Assembly: GCA_030620925.1 (NCBI GenBank)
Contig: JAUXIQ010000036.1
Span: 1-10,277 of the forward strand
Direction: 5' to 3'
DNA length: 10,277 bases
From: Nitrospinota bacterium
GTDB taxonomy: Bacteria; JAUXIQ01
Below, in pieces: positions 1 to 5,582 of this stretch. A program made the translations under genes and the position numbers. The notes below the pieces were generated by a model. That model saw nothing but the letters and a program-made list of their open reading frames with translations, made no database searches and was not told the DNA's origin. Position 1 is the stretch's first letter; every line of letters begins with the position of its first letter.

Positions 1-1
1 A

Positions 2-262
2 CCGGCGGGGGACAGGGAAGCCTACGTAAAGGCCATGATGGAGATTCTGCGGGAGCTGAAGAAGGGCTGTGAGAAGCCTGTGATTTGCGTTCTTCCCAGG
101 GTGGTGGAGAACAGGGCCGAACTTGAGGCGGAGCGCATAGATTTCGTCAAGCGGGTGCACGAAATACAAATACCCGCCTACGCCACGGTAGAGAAGGCTT
201 CCATGGCGGTCTGCAGGATGTGGCGCTACAAGGAATTCCTCAAATCGGCCAGGGCTAAGTGA
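2..262 (+). CDS. ADP-forming acyl-CoA (acetate-CoA) ligase, C-terminal end only
   Basis: This is the last 86 residues of a gene that enters from the left edge; the frame is open from base 2 to a TGA at 260-262. The visible segment has an amphipathic helix, a beta strand (KPVICVLPRV), and then a closing pattern in which 'IPAYATVEKASMAV' is followed by an aromatic/basic end (RYKEFL). That pattern resembles the end of the CoA-ligase/succinyl-CoA-synthetase-alpha-like part of NDP-forming acyl-CoA synthetases, where a small 'iPvy.tpe+A' element precedes the last helix. Such enzymes interconvert acyl-CoA, ADP and phosphate with the free acid, CoA and ATP, and in anaerobes yield ATP from acetyl-CoA. 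The protein stops here with no ATP-grasp domain after it, so it is either a separate alpha subunit or a beta-alpha fusion. The catalytic histidine and the Rossmann CoA-binding part lie outside the window. It converges on the next gene with only 37 bp between stop codons. The family call rests on a short fragment. Confidence 0.65.
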   Translation, partial: PAGDREAYVKAMMEILRELKKGCEKPVICVLPRVVENRAELEAERIDFVKRVHEIQIPAYATVEKASMAVCRMWRYKEFLKSARAK

Positions 263-299
263 GGGTGGCGGCTGTGTGAGCCTGATGGGGGATTGCCGG

Positions 300-509
300 T
301 TATGGTTTGACGTCTTTCCAGTCTACGGTGAAGTTGGAAATGGAGCGGTCATCCTCCAGGCTCTGTATGCACTTCAGGCACACATAGCCTCCGATTATTC
401 CTTCCCCGTACCTGGCGTCTATCCAGACCAGCTTGTCCTTGCTTCTGCTGCAACTCTGGCAACGATGGACTGTTTTATTTTGAGTCTGAGGTGCAAGAAG
501 TTCAGCCAT
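300..509 (-). CDS. small zinc-ribbon-like protein of unknown function (69 aa), apparently leaderless
   Basis: I do not recognise the family. The 69-residue product has two CxxC pairs, C17-x-x-C20 and C44-x-x-C47, separated by 23 residues, which is the spacing expected of a single zinc ribbon. The linker is rich in Gly/Ile (GEGIIGG), and the tail is acidic and ends VDWKDVKP. There is no signal peptide or membrane segment. An in-frame ATG 36 bases further upstream (545) would give 81 residues, but that start lies inside the predicted -35 box. The ATG at 509 coincides with the predicted transcription start and has no Shine-Dalgarno sequence, so I prefer 509 and a leaderless mRNA. Two-CxxC proteins of this size act as nucleic-acid or protein-binding zinc ribbons, but nothing here says which. 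It lies downstream of the acyl-CoA dehydrogenase on the same strand but has its own promoter. Confidence 0.6.
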   Translation of the reverse strand: MAELLAPQTQNKTVHRCQSCSRSKDKLVWIDARYGEGIIGGYVCLKCIQSLEDDRSISNFTVDWKDVKP

Positions 510-515
510 GTCCCA

Positions 516-545
516 ATTATACTGGGAATATCGGTGAAGGGTCAA
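516..545 (-). promoter_or_regulatory. sigma-70-type promoter with +1 on the ATG of the zinc-ribbon gene
   Basis: On the minus strand, TTGACC (540-545) is followed by an 18-bp spacer and a perfect TATAAT (516-521). Counting seven bases past the -10 box puts +1 at 509, exactly the A of the start codon. No Shine-Dalgarno sequence lies between the -10 box and the ATG. The match to consensus is seen directly; activity and the exact +1 are inferred. Confidence 0.6.
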
Positions 546-573
546 GCAAAATTTAAGTATATTTAAATTTTGC
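546..573. repeat. perfect AT-rich 11-bp inverted repeat abutting the -35 box
   Basis: Arms 546-556 (GCAAAATTTAA) and 563-573 (TTAAATTTTGC) are exact reverse complements around a 6-base centre (GTATAT). The repeat directly abuts the -35 hexamer of the zinc-ribbon gene, where an UP element or activator/repressor operator would lie. It is also downstream of the acyl-CoA dehydrogenase stop, so in RNA it could form a hairpin at that mRNA's 3' end. The stem is AT-rich and no long T tract follows outside it, so an intrinsic terminator is the weaker reading. Confidence 0.6.
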
Positions 574-629
574 CGTCGTTTCTGTTCACAGTCGCCGATG
601 CTATGCGCAGTGCCTTTACCGTTTGCGAT

Positions 630-1838
630 CTAACTGAAGGCCGAGTATTCCTTCCCCAGTACAGAGGTGGCTATCTTCAGTTCCAGTATCTCGTTGGCCC
701 CTTCTAATATCATGGTGACCCTGGAGTCGCATAGGTGCCGGGCCACGCGGTTTTCGAAGGAGTAGCCGTTGGCGCCGAAAATCTGTACCGCCCGGTTCGC
801 CGCATCGAAGGAGGCGTTGGTGGCGAAATACTTGGCCTGGGAGATGAGCTTATCGGCTTCATCCCTGAGGGTTGTGCTCCCCTCCTCGTAGGCTAGCATT
901 TTTAAGACCGCGGCCTCGTAGGTCATGAGCTTGGATGCCCTGAGGTGGGTGCTCATCTTGGCTATGTGGCGCTGGATGAGCTGCTGTTTGGCCAGCGGTT
1001 TCCCGAAGGTCACCCTCTGCTTCGAGTATTCAGCGCATTCATTGATGCAGTCTTCTATTACTCCCGCGCACCTGGCGGCCACGCTCAGCCTGCCGTTCAT
1101 GAGCGTGGAGAGGGCCACGCTGAGCCCTTTCCCCCTGGGGCCCAGGAGGTTTCTTCTGGGCACGGCGCAGTTGTCGAAGAATATCTCGCCGGTATCTGAT
1201 GTAACCAGGCCCATCTTGTGCTTCTGTTCCTGGGTGGTGAAGGGGGATTCCTCTTTGTCCACGATGAAAGCCGATATGCGCCCGTCATTCTTGTCTCTGG
1301 CGTAGGTGGTGATCACGCCGGCTATGTCGGCGTTGGATACCCAGCATTTGCTCCCGTTGAGGATGAAGTTGTCGCCGTCCTCGTGGAAGCTGGTCTTCAT
1401 TGAGGCGGGGTCGCTCCCCGCGTCGGGCTCGGTGAGGCCGAAAGCCATGATCTTTTCGCCGGTGGTGGTCAGGGGGAGGTATCTTTCCCTCTGCTCCTCG
1501 GTGCCCCACTCCTGGATTATCTTCTGGCCGATGGAGGTATGCGCGGAGAGGAAGGTGGCCAGTGAACAACCCTCCTTTCCTATGCGCTCCATGGCCAGGA
1601 GGTAGGTGAGCAGGTCGGCGCCCTGTCCAGCCCCGTATTTGACGGAAATTGGCAGGCCCAGCAGGTTGGCCTCCTTTAAGATGGATATGGCCTCTTCGTT
1701 GTGGCGGCCTTCCAGGTAGCACCTGTCCTCTATGGGGCGGATCTTCTGGCAGGCCCTGTCCACGGTTTTTAGTAACTCGCCCTGTTCCGGGGATATTTCA
1801 AAACTCATAATAGAGAGGTTTTCGATCCCTTCCAGCAT
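630..1838 (-). CDS. acyl-CoA dehydrogenase (FAD-dependent)
   Basis: Full-length 402-residue member of the acyl-CoA dehydrogenase family, which introduces a trans-2,3 double bond into acyl-CoA thioesters and passes electrons to ETF. The N-terminal helical domain (about 12-125) is followed by the FAD/substrate signature FGLTEPDAGSDPASMKT (133-149) and the CWVSNA strand (165-170). Next comes the C-terminal helical domain with RVTFGKPLAKQQ (275-286) and VQIFGANGYS (351-360). The segment MILEGANEIL (376-385) carries Glu379 at the position of the catalytic base of short/medium-chain enzymes. The usual 'RD' before the last motif reads 'CD'. The start at 1838 is supported by AAAGGAG (1847-1853) eight bases upstream; the internal Met11 has no ribosome site. 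Substrate chain length or branching cannot be told from sequence. With the CoA ligase nearby it fits fatty, branched-chain or aromatic acid degradation. No strong promoter was seen upstream. Confidence 0.94.
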   Translation of the reverse strand: MLEGIENLSIMSFEISPEQGELLKTVDRACQKIRPIEDRCYLEGRHNEEAISILKEANLLGLPISVKYGAGQGADLLTYLLAMERIGKEGCSLATFLSAHTSIGQKIIQEWGTEEQRERYLPLTTTGEKIMAFGLTEPDAGSDPASMKTSFHEDGDNFILNGSKCWVSNADIAGVITTYARDKNDGRISAFIVDKEESPFTTQEQKHKMGLVTSDTGEIFFDNCAVPRRNLLGPRGKGLSVALSTLMNGRLSVAARCAGVIEDCINECAEYSKQRVTFGKPLAKQQLIQRHIAKMSTHLRASKLMTYEAAVLKMLAYEEGSTTLRDEADKLISQAKYFATNASFDAANRAVQIFGANGYSFENRVARHLCDSRVTMILEGANEILELKIATSVLGKEYSAFS

Positions 1839-2162
1839 AGCTTAAACTCCTTTCTCATCTTCAATTCTATAATCAATGCGTCATTTTGAAAAAGCAATAG
1901 GGGGGTCTTATTTTCGGAACTATATCATAATGGATATTTTAGTTCCAGATGTTTGAACGATGAGGCCATATAGGGTGCCTATTCCAGCAATGAAGATGCA
2001 GGATGCAGTTTATTACCATACCGACGTGAGGTTTTTAGTCATGTTAAAGAAGTAGCCGGATGAAGGGGTTTATTACTCCTCTAGCGCTGTGGTTTTCTGT
2101 GTTATACTGATGAAAAATTGAATAGAAATCGATAAGGCGTATATTGTTCAAGGGAACGTTTC

Positions 2163-2285
2163 ATGAATATCCTATCGCTAACCAGAGTAGTTTACCGAGC
2201 GGCTCAAGTAATTCGTACGGATCGCTTCGATTCGCAGGCTGATGAAACTGTTCGAAAATTGTATAATTTTTTGTATAAGGGATGA
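2163..2285 (+). CDS. possible small ORF (40 aa), weakly supported
   Basis: An ATG at 2163 is preceded by AGGG (2151-2154) with an 8-base spacer and opens 40 codons to a TGA. The product begins MNILSLTRVVYRAAQV and is soluble, mildly basic and aromatic near its end (KLYNFLYKG). An extended -10-like element, TGTTATACT, lies about 55 bases upstream with no good -35 box. I recognise no family. It is either a short independent protein or chance; codon use is less GC-biased than in neighbouring genes, which argues for chance or for recently acquired DNA. Confidence 0.2.
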   Translation: MNILSLTRVVYRAAQVIRTDRFDSQADETVRKLYNFLYKG

Positions 2286-2640
2286 ACGGACAGGTAATAA
2301 AATGAGTGCTGGACTTAAAAATAAACAAAATTGAAATATGGGCATGGGGAACATATTTTTTTAAATACATGTAAATATTTTTCCCCTTAAAGTTAAGTAT
2401 GCAAGGGATAGAGAAAGAATTGGAATAGGATAATAAATGAATATGATGACATGGCGTTTGAGCGTTATGTTTACCTTCTTCTTGCGTATTTTGATTTAAT
2501 TGCAATGAATTTCTGAGCTTATCGGTTAAAGGCTTTGAAATATCAAGCCGGATGACTCTAACATATTAAAACCAACGTAATATATTTATACGGGGTCTTG
2601 TTATCGTCTTGAAAAAAATGTTTTACCGGCTAGTTTTTTC

Positions 2641-2669
2641 TTGACTTTCGGAAGCCGTTTTTCTATAAA
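2641..2669 (+). promoter_or_regulatory. sigma-70-type promoter of the 101-residue protein gene
   Basis: TTGACT (2641-2646), a 17-bp spacer and TATAAA (2664-2669) match the housekeeping consensus closely. The predicted +1 near 2676 leaves a leader of about 27 bases carrying AAAGGAGG (2689-2696) six bases before the ATG. Confidence 0.65.
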
Positions 2670-2702
2670 CAGAAAAAATAACTTCTTGAAAGGAGGGAGA
2701 CA

Positions 2703-3008
2703 ATGCCGAGGTTTGAAACGGTGGAAATGGAGGAACTGAAAAAGACCATAGGAGTTTCTCCGCAAAGAATGAAAAAACTGGAAGAATATATGGTTTATAT
2801 TTCCAGGCTATCTCCGGATGTAGGTTGCAAAGTAATATGCGACAAAGGAGAGAATATTAACACCATAAGAAATAATCTCAAAAAAGCCGCCCTGATTGCG
2901 GGGAAGAACATAAGCACCAGACGGTCTGGTAATGTAATAGCAGTATATTTAGCTCAAGGGAAACGCAGAGGTCGGAAGCGAGGCAGGAAAAAAACGACAA
3001 CGACCTAG
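2703..3008 (+). CDS. small basic protein of unknown function (101 aa) with Lys/Arg-rich tail
   Basis: I do not recognise a named family. The protein has a helical first half (about 5-35, PQRMKKLEEYMVYISRL), a short middle with Cys42 and Cys46, a Lys/Asn-rich helix (52-67) and a strand pair (70-84). Residues 87-97 are almost entirely Lys/Arg/Gly (KRRGRKRGRKK), followed by a run of threonines. The tail resembles the AT-hook-like or nucleoid-protein extensions that bind DNA or RNA without sequence specificity, so a nucleic-acid-binding role is an inference. From memory the N-terminal pattern (ELKKTIGVSPQRMKKLEEY) recalls short hypothetical proteins in Chloroflexota genomes, but I cannot check this. 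The ribosome site is near-perfect. Its own promoter and two downstream terminators make it a monocistronic, probably well-expressed gene. Confidence 0.75.
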   Translation: MPRFETVEMEELKKTIGVSPQRMKKLEEYMVYISRLSPDVGCKVICDKGENINTIRNNLKKAALIAGKNISTRRSGNVIAVYLAQGKRRGRKRGRKKTTTT

Positions 3009-3032
3009 ATGGGTCGTGGTACCCCAAGGGGT

Positions 3033-3058
3033 AAAGAGGGTCTATTTTCCTCTTTTTT
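3033..3058 (+). terminator. intrinsic terminator after the 101-residue protein gene
   Basis: The stem AAAGAGG (3033-3039) pairs with CCTCTTT (3049-3055) around a 9-base loop, and the T tract runs to 3058. It starts 24 bases after the stop codon. A second small inverted repeat (TACCCC/GGGGTA, 3020-3033) sits just before it. Confidence 0.65.
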
Positions 3059-3149
3059 CAGTATGTGCCTCAAATGAAATCGCATTCGCGTTGAAGACGG
3101 TCAGGTTCGGCCTTGAGCCGAAGTGTATTCGTCGTTTTTTTGGTGGTGT

Positions 3150-3188
3150 TCCCCCGCGCCCTATAATTGAGGGCGGGGGATTTTTTTT
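3150..3188 (+). terminator. strong GC-rich intrinsic terminator
   Basis: The arms TCCCCCGCGCCCT and AGGGCGGGGGA (3150-3180) form an 11-bp stem with a 2-base bulge and a 7-base loop, directly followed by eight Ts (3181-3188). It works only on the plus strand by T-tract polarity. It is either a backup terminator for the upstream gene or the end of an unrecognised short transcript starting after 3058. Confidence 0.75.
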
Positions 3189-3404
3189 GAGGGCGGATGC
3201 TAGTTTTTCTTTACAAAAACATCATACTCCTCAGTGAGATGCGGCATATATTTAAAGAAGGTTCATCTTCGGCGTGATGTCAGGAAGAAGTCTCGTCATG
3301 ATAGTCGAATGGAGCGCCCGGGCACCATTCCCCGGGGAGAAGTGGAGCCGGGAGGTATAGGCATTAGCAGCAGGTGGCGGATGCGGGTGTGTATAGCAAA
3401 GAAA
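3189..3404. other. gene-free stretch upstream of the ftsH promoter
   Basis: I see no convincing gene here. A 70-codon ORF (3234-3446) has no ribosome site, an Arg-rich low-quality translation, and overlaps the ftsH promoter. The segment 3318-3352 is GC-rich and can fold: CCCGG/CCGGG enclose the palindrome TCCCCGGGGA. No known RNA family is recognised. Confidence 0.45.
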
Positions 3405-3433
3405 TTGATAAAATCATGCTCACATCCTATATT
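3405..3433 (+). promoter_or_regulatory. sigma-70-type promoter upstream of ftsH
   Basis: TTGATA (3405-3410), a 17-bp spacer and TATATT (3428-3433) give a good housekeeping-type match. The predicted +1 near 3440 leaves a leader of about 110 bases containing a run of eight Ts (3474-3481) and the mini-ORF that abuts ftsH. No heat-shock operator (CIRCE-type) overlaps it. Confidence 0.5.
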
Positions 3434-3510
3434 TAAATTGAGATAATAGCGGGGGATCATGCAAAACAAAGGGTTTTTTTTCAAATACATTCTAAGAGGG
3501 GGGAGCGCGG

Positions 3511-3549
3511 ATGACGCAGGAGCTTTCCCGGTTCAGCGAGAGGGCTTGA
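3511..3549 (+). CDS. 12-codon upstream mini-ORF abutting ftsH
   Basis: The ATG at 3511 follows a strong purine stretch (AAGAGGGGGGAG, ending five bases upstream) and encodes [12 protein letters not shown] before a TGA at 3547-3549. One base separates that stop from the ftsH ATG at 3551. Its ribosome site is stronger than the GAGAGG before ftsH, which lies inside the mini-ORF, so ribosomes ending here could re-initiate on ftsH. The frames differ, so it is not an N-terminal extension. Translation is inferred. Confidence 0.35.
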   Translation: MTQELSRFSERA

Positions 3550-3550
3550 G

Positions 3551-5359
3551 ATGAAAGGAAAAGCCCCTTTTTCTATATGGTACCTGCTCATAGCTTTCAT
3601 GGTTATGATCATCCTGCAGAATTATATTGCGACCCCTCCCATCGTGAAGCTCTCCTACAGCGACTTCAAAACACAGCTCAGTGAGGGAAAAATTGAAAAA
3701 GTAGTCATCGATTCCAAGATGATAAAGGGCTTTTATTATAGTGATGAAGAGGAGCCGGTACGTTTTTCCACAGTCCGCGTGGAAGACCCCTCCCTGGTCG
3801 AACAGCTCGAGGAAAAGAACGTAAACTATTCGGGACAGTACGAGAGCCCCTTGCTCAGAGGGGTTCTGGGATGGGTGGTCCCCCTCGTAATAATTTTTCT
3901 CATCTGGGGCGTGGTCTTCAAGCGGATGAACCCCGGAGCGGGGGTGATGACTTTCGGCCGCAGCAAGGCCAGGCTCTACGCCCAGGACAAGGAGAGGACG
4001 ACTTTCGAGGATGTGGCCGGCGTAGAAGAGGCCACAGAAGAGCTCAAAGAAATAGTGGAATACCTGCGCACACCTGACAAGTTCAGGAAACTGGGGGGGA
4101 AGATACCCAAGGGCGCATTGCTGGTGGGGCCCCCCGGGACCGGCAAGACCCTCCTGGCCAAGGCGGTGGCCGGTGAAGCGGGGGTCCCCTTTTTCAACAT
4201 TAGCGGTTCTGAATTCGTAGAGATGTTCGTTGGCGTGGGGGCCGCCCGCGTGCGAGACCTTTTCCAGCAGGCCCAGCAGAAGGCCCCCTGCATAGTGTTC
4301 ATAGACGAGCTGGACGCCCTGGGAAAAGCCAGGGGCATGAACCCCGTGGGCGGGCACGACGAGCGGGAGCAGACCCTCAATCAGCTCCTGGTTGAGATGG
4401 ACGGCTTCGATACCGGAACCAACGTGATCATAATGGCCGCCACCAACCGCCCTGAGATACTGGACCCCGCCCTCCTGCGCCCGGGCAGGTTCGATCGGCA
4501 GGTTCTGGTGGACCGCCCGGACCTTAACGGCAGAGATGCCATACTGAGTATTCATGCCAGGCACGTGAAGCTCTCCCCGGAGGTGGACCTGAAAACAGTG
4601 GCCGCTCGGACCTCCGGTCTGGTGGGGGCCGACCTGGCCAATATCGTCAACGAGTCCGCCCTGCTGGCCGCCCGCAAGGGTAAGAACGAGGTGGGCATGC
4701 AGGATTTTGAGGAGGCCATAGACCGTATCCTGGCCGGCCTGGAGAAGAAAAACCGGGTCATGAACAGGCATGAGAAGGAGATCGTGGCCCATCATGAGTG
4801 CGGTCATGCCCTGATGGCTGAAATGCTCCCCACCACAGACCCCGTGCACAAGGTCTCCATCGTGCCCAGGGGGTTGGCGGCTTTGGGTTATACCTTGCAA
4901 CTCCCCACCGAGGACAGGTACCTCATGACTCAACAGGAGCTCATAGACAAGCTCTCAGTTCTCCTGGGCGGTCGCGCAGCCGAGGAGATTATCTTCGAAG
5001 AGGTTTCCACGGGCGCGCAAAACGACCTCCAGCGGGCGACCGACATCGCCAGGAGGATGGTGACCGATTACGGTATGAGCAGCCTGGGCCCCATGAGCTT
5101 TGAGAAGGAGAAAAATCCCATTTTCCCCAACAACCCCTTCATGCGCAACGGGGGCTACAGCGAGCACACCGCTCAGGAAATCGATAAAGAGGTGAAGCGC
5201 ATAATCGACGAGACTTACGAGCTGGTGAGTGCCAAGCTCGCCGAGAACAAGAGCGCACTGGTAAAGTTAGCTTCAGAGCTCATGGATAAAGAGACTATAG
5301 GAGGGGATCAACTGCGAGAAATACTCAAGGAATGCGGCATAGAAAAGCCTATTACCTGA
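3551..5359 (+). CDS. ftsH: FtsH, membrane-bound ATP-dependent zinc metalloprotease
   Basis: Complete 602-residue AAA protease that forms hexamers in the cytoplasmic membrane, unfolds damaged membrane and regulatory proteins with ATP and cleaves them at a zinc site. The first membrane helix is at about 9-26, an extracytoplasmic domain at 30-103 and the second helix at about 104-123. The AAA module starts near [12 protein letters not shown] (150-161). It contains Walker A GPPGTGKT (193-200), pore motif FVGVG (226-230), Walker B VFIDE (249-253) and the second region of homology with arginine fingers R310 and R313. The peptidase has HECGH (415-419), with Cys where Ala is usual, and Asp492 (GAQND) as third zinc ligand. 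The length is near the family norm with a short C-terminal tail. Met1 fits the family N-terminus directly before the first helix, and GAGAGG precedes it by seven bases. It has a separate promoter and a coupled mini-ORF upstream. Confidence 0.97.
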   Translation: MKGKAPFSIWYLLIAFMVMIILQNYIATPPIVKLSYSDFKTQLSEGKIEKVVIDSKMIKGFYYSDEEEPVRFSTVRVEDPSLVEQLEEKNVNYSGQYESPLLRGVLGWVVPLVIIFLIWGVVFKRMNPGAGVMTFGRSKARLYAQDKERTTFEDVAGVEEATEELKEIVEYLRTPDKFRKLGGKIPKGALLVGPPGTGKTLLAKAVAGEAGVPFFNISGSEFVEMFVGVGAARVRDLFQQAQQKAPCIVFIDELDALGKARGMNPVGGHDEREQTLNQLLVEMDGFDTGTNVIIMAATNRPEILDPALLRPGRFDRQVLVDRPDLNGRDAILSIHARHVKLSPEVDLKTVAARTSGLVGADLANIVNESALLAARKGKNEVGMQDFEEAIDRILAGLEKKNRVMNRHEKEIVAHHECGHALMAEMLPTTDPVHKVSIVPRGLAALGYTLQLPTEDRYLMTQQELIDKLSVLLGGRAAEEIIFEEVSTGAQNDLQRATDIARRMVTDYGMSSLGPMSFEKEKNPIFPNNPFMRNGGYSEHTAQEIDKEVKRIIDETYELVSAKLAENKSALVKLASELMDKETIGGDQLREILKECGIEKPIT

Positions 5360-5582
5360 TAGGAGACGGTGTGCCCTCCGGACGGTTCGTAAATATCAGG
5401 TTGGCGGCACTGCATAGTATCGCATAATAAGTTGTAGACCGAAGCATGTCCCTTATCCCCCTGAATATCCCCTTTAAACGTTTTGTACCTATCCCGGTAT
5501 ATAAAGAGGGCAGGAACGCCCTCTATCGGTATGAAAACAAATATGAAAAAGCTTTTGCGGGAAGAGGGCTTAAGGAAGAGAT
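5360..5582. other. ftsH to DHH-phosphoesterase spacer with a 7-bp hairpin
   Basis: The spacer holds a perfect hairpin, AGAGGGC (5505-5511) and GCCCTCT (5518-5524) with a 6-base loop, flanked on both sides by CGGTAT (5495-5500 and 5527-5532). No T tract follows, so it is not a standard terminator. A 24-codon ORF starts at 5531 and overlaps the next gene's start out of frame, without a ribosome site. No strong promoter is visible, so read-through from ftsH is possible. Confidence 0.45.

Larger units (their letters stand above)
1839..2702. other. AT-rich intergenic region of about 860 bp
   Basis: This is the divergent gap between the acyl-CoA dehydrogenase and the 101-residue protein. It is clearly more AT-rich than its flanks, especially 2240-2420 and 2560-2670. 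The first bases hold the ribosome site of the minus-strand gene and the last 60 hold the promoter and ribosome site of the plus-strand gene. In between I see one weak 40-codon ORF (2163-2285) with an extended -10-like TGTTATACT at 2100-2108. I see no tRNA, terminator, repeat array or insertion-sequence ends. A 114-codon minus-strand ORF (2161-2505) needs a TTG start with no ribosome site and is not convincing. Confidence 0.6.

Noticed and set aside
276-566. 96-codon plus-strand ORF opposite the zinc-ribbon gene
   Set aside because: The opposite strand has two CxxC pairs and a strong promoter; this frame has no ribosome site and no domain signal.
2161-2505. 114-codon minus-strand ORF in the AT-rich gap
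   Set aside because: It needs a TTG start with no ribosome site, and its composition (His, Tyr, Asn, Ile) reflects AT-rich spacer rather than a protein.
3016-3237. 73-codon plus-strand ORF spanning both terminators
   Set aside because: It runs through two intrinsic terminators and has no ribosome site.
3234-3446. 70-codon plus-strand ORF upstream of ftsH
   Set aside because: It has no ribosome site, an Arg-rich low-quality translation, and overlaps the predicted ftsH promoter.
3533-4933. 466-codon ORF on the minus strand opposite ftsH
   Set aside because: It is a GC-driven antisense shadow of the secure ftsH frame; the translation is Gly/His/Leu-rich with no recognisable domain.
5495-5532. 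Terminator after ftsH
   Set aside because: The AGAGGGC/GCCCTCT hairpin is real but no T tract follows, so intrinsic termination is not supported.
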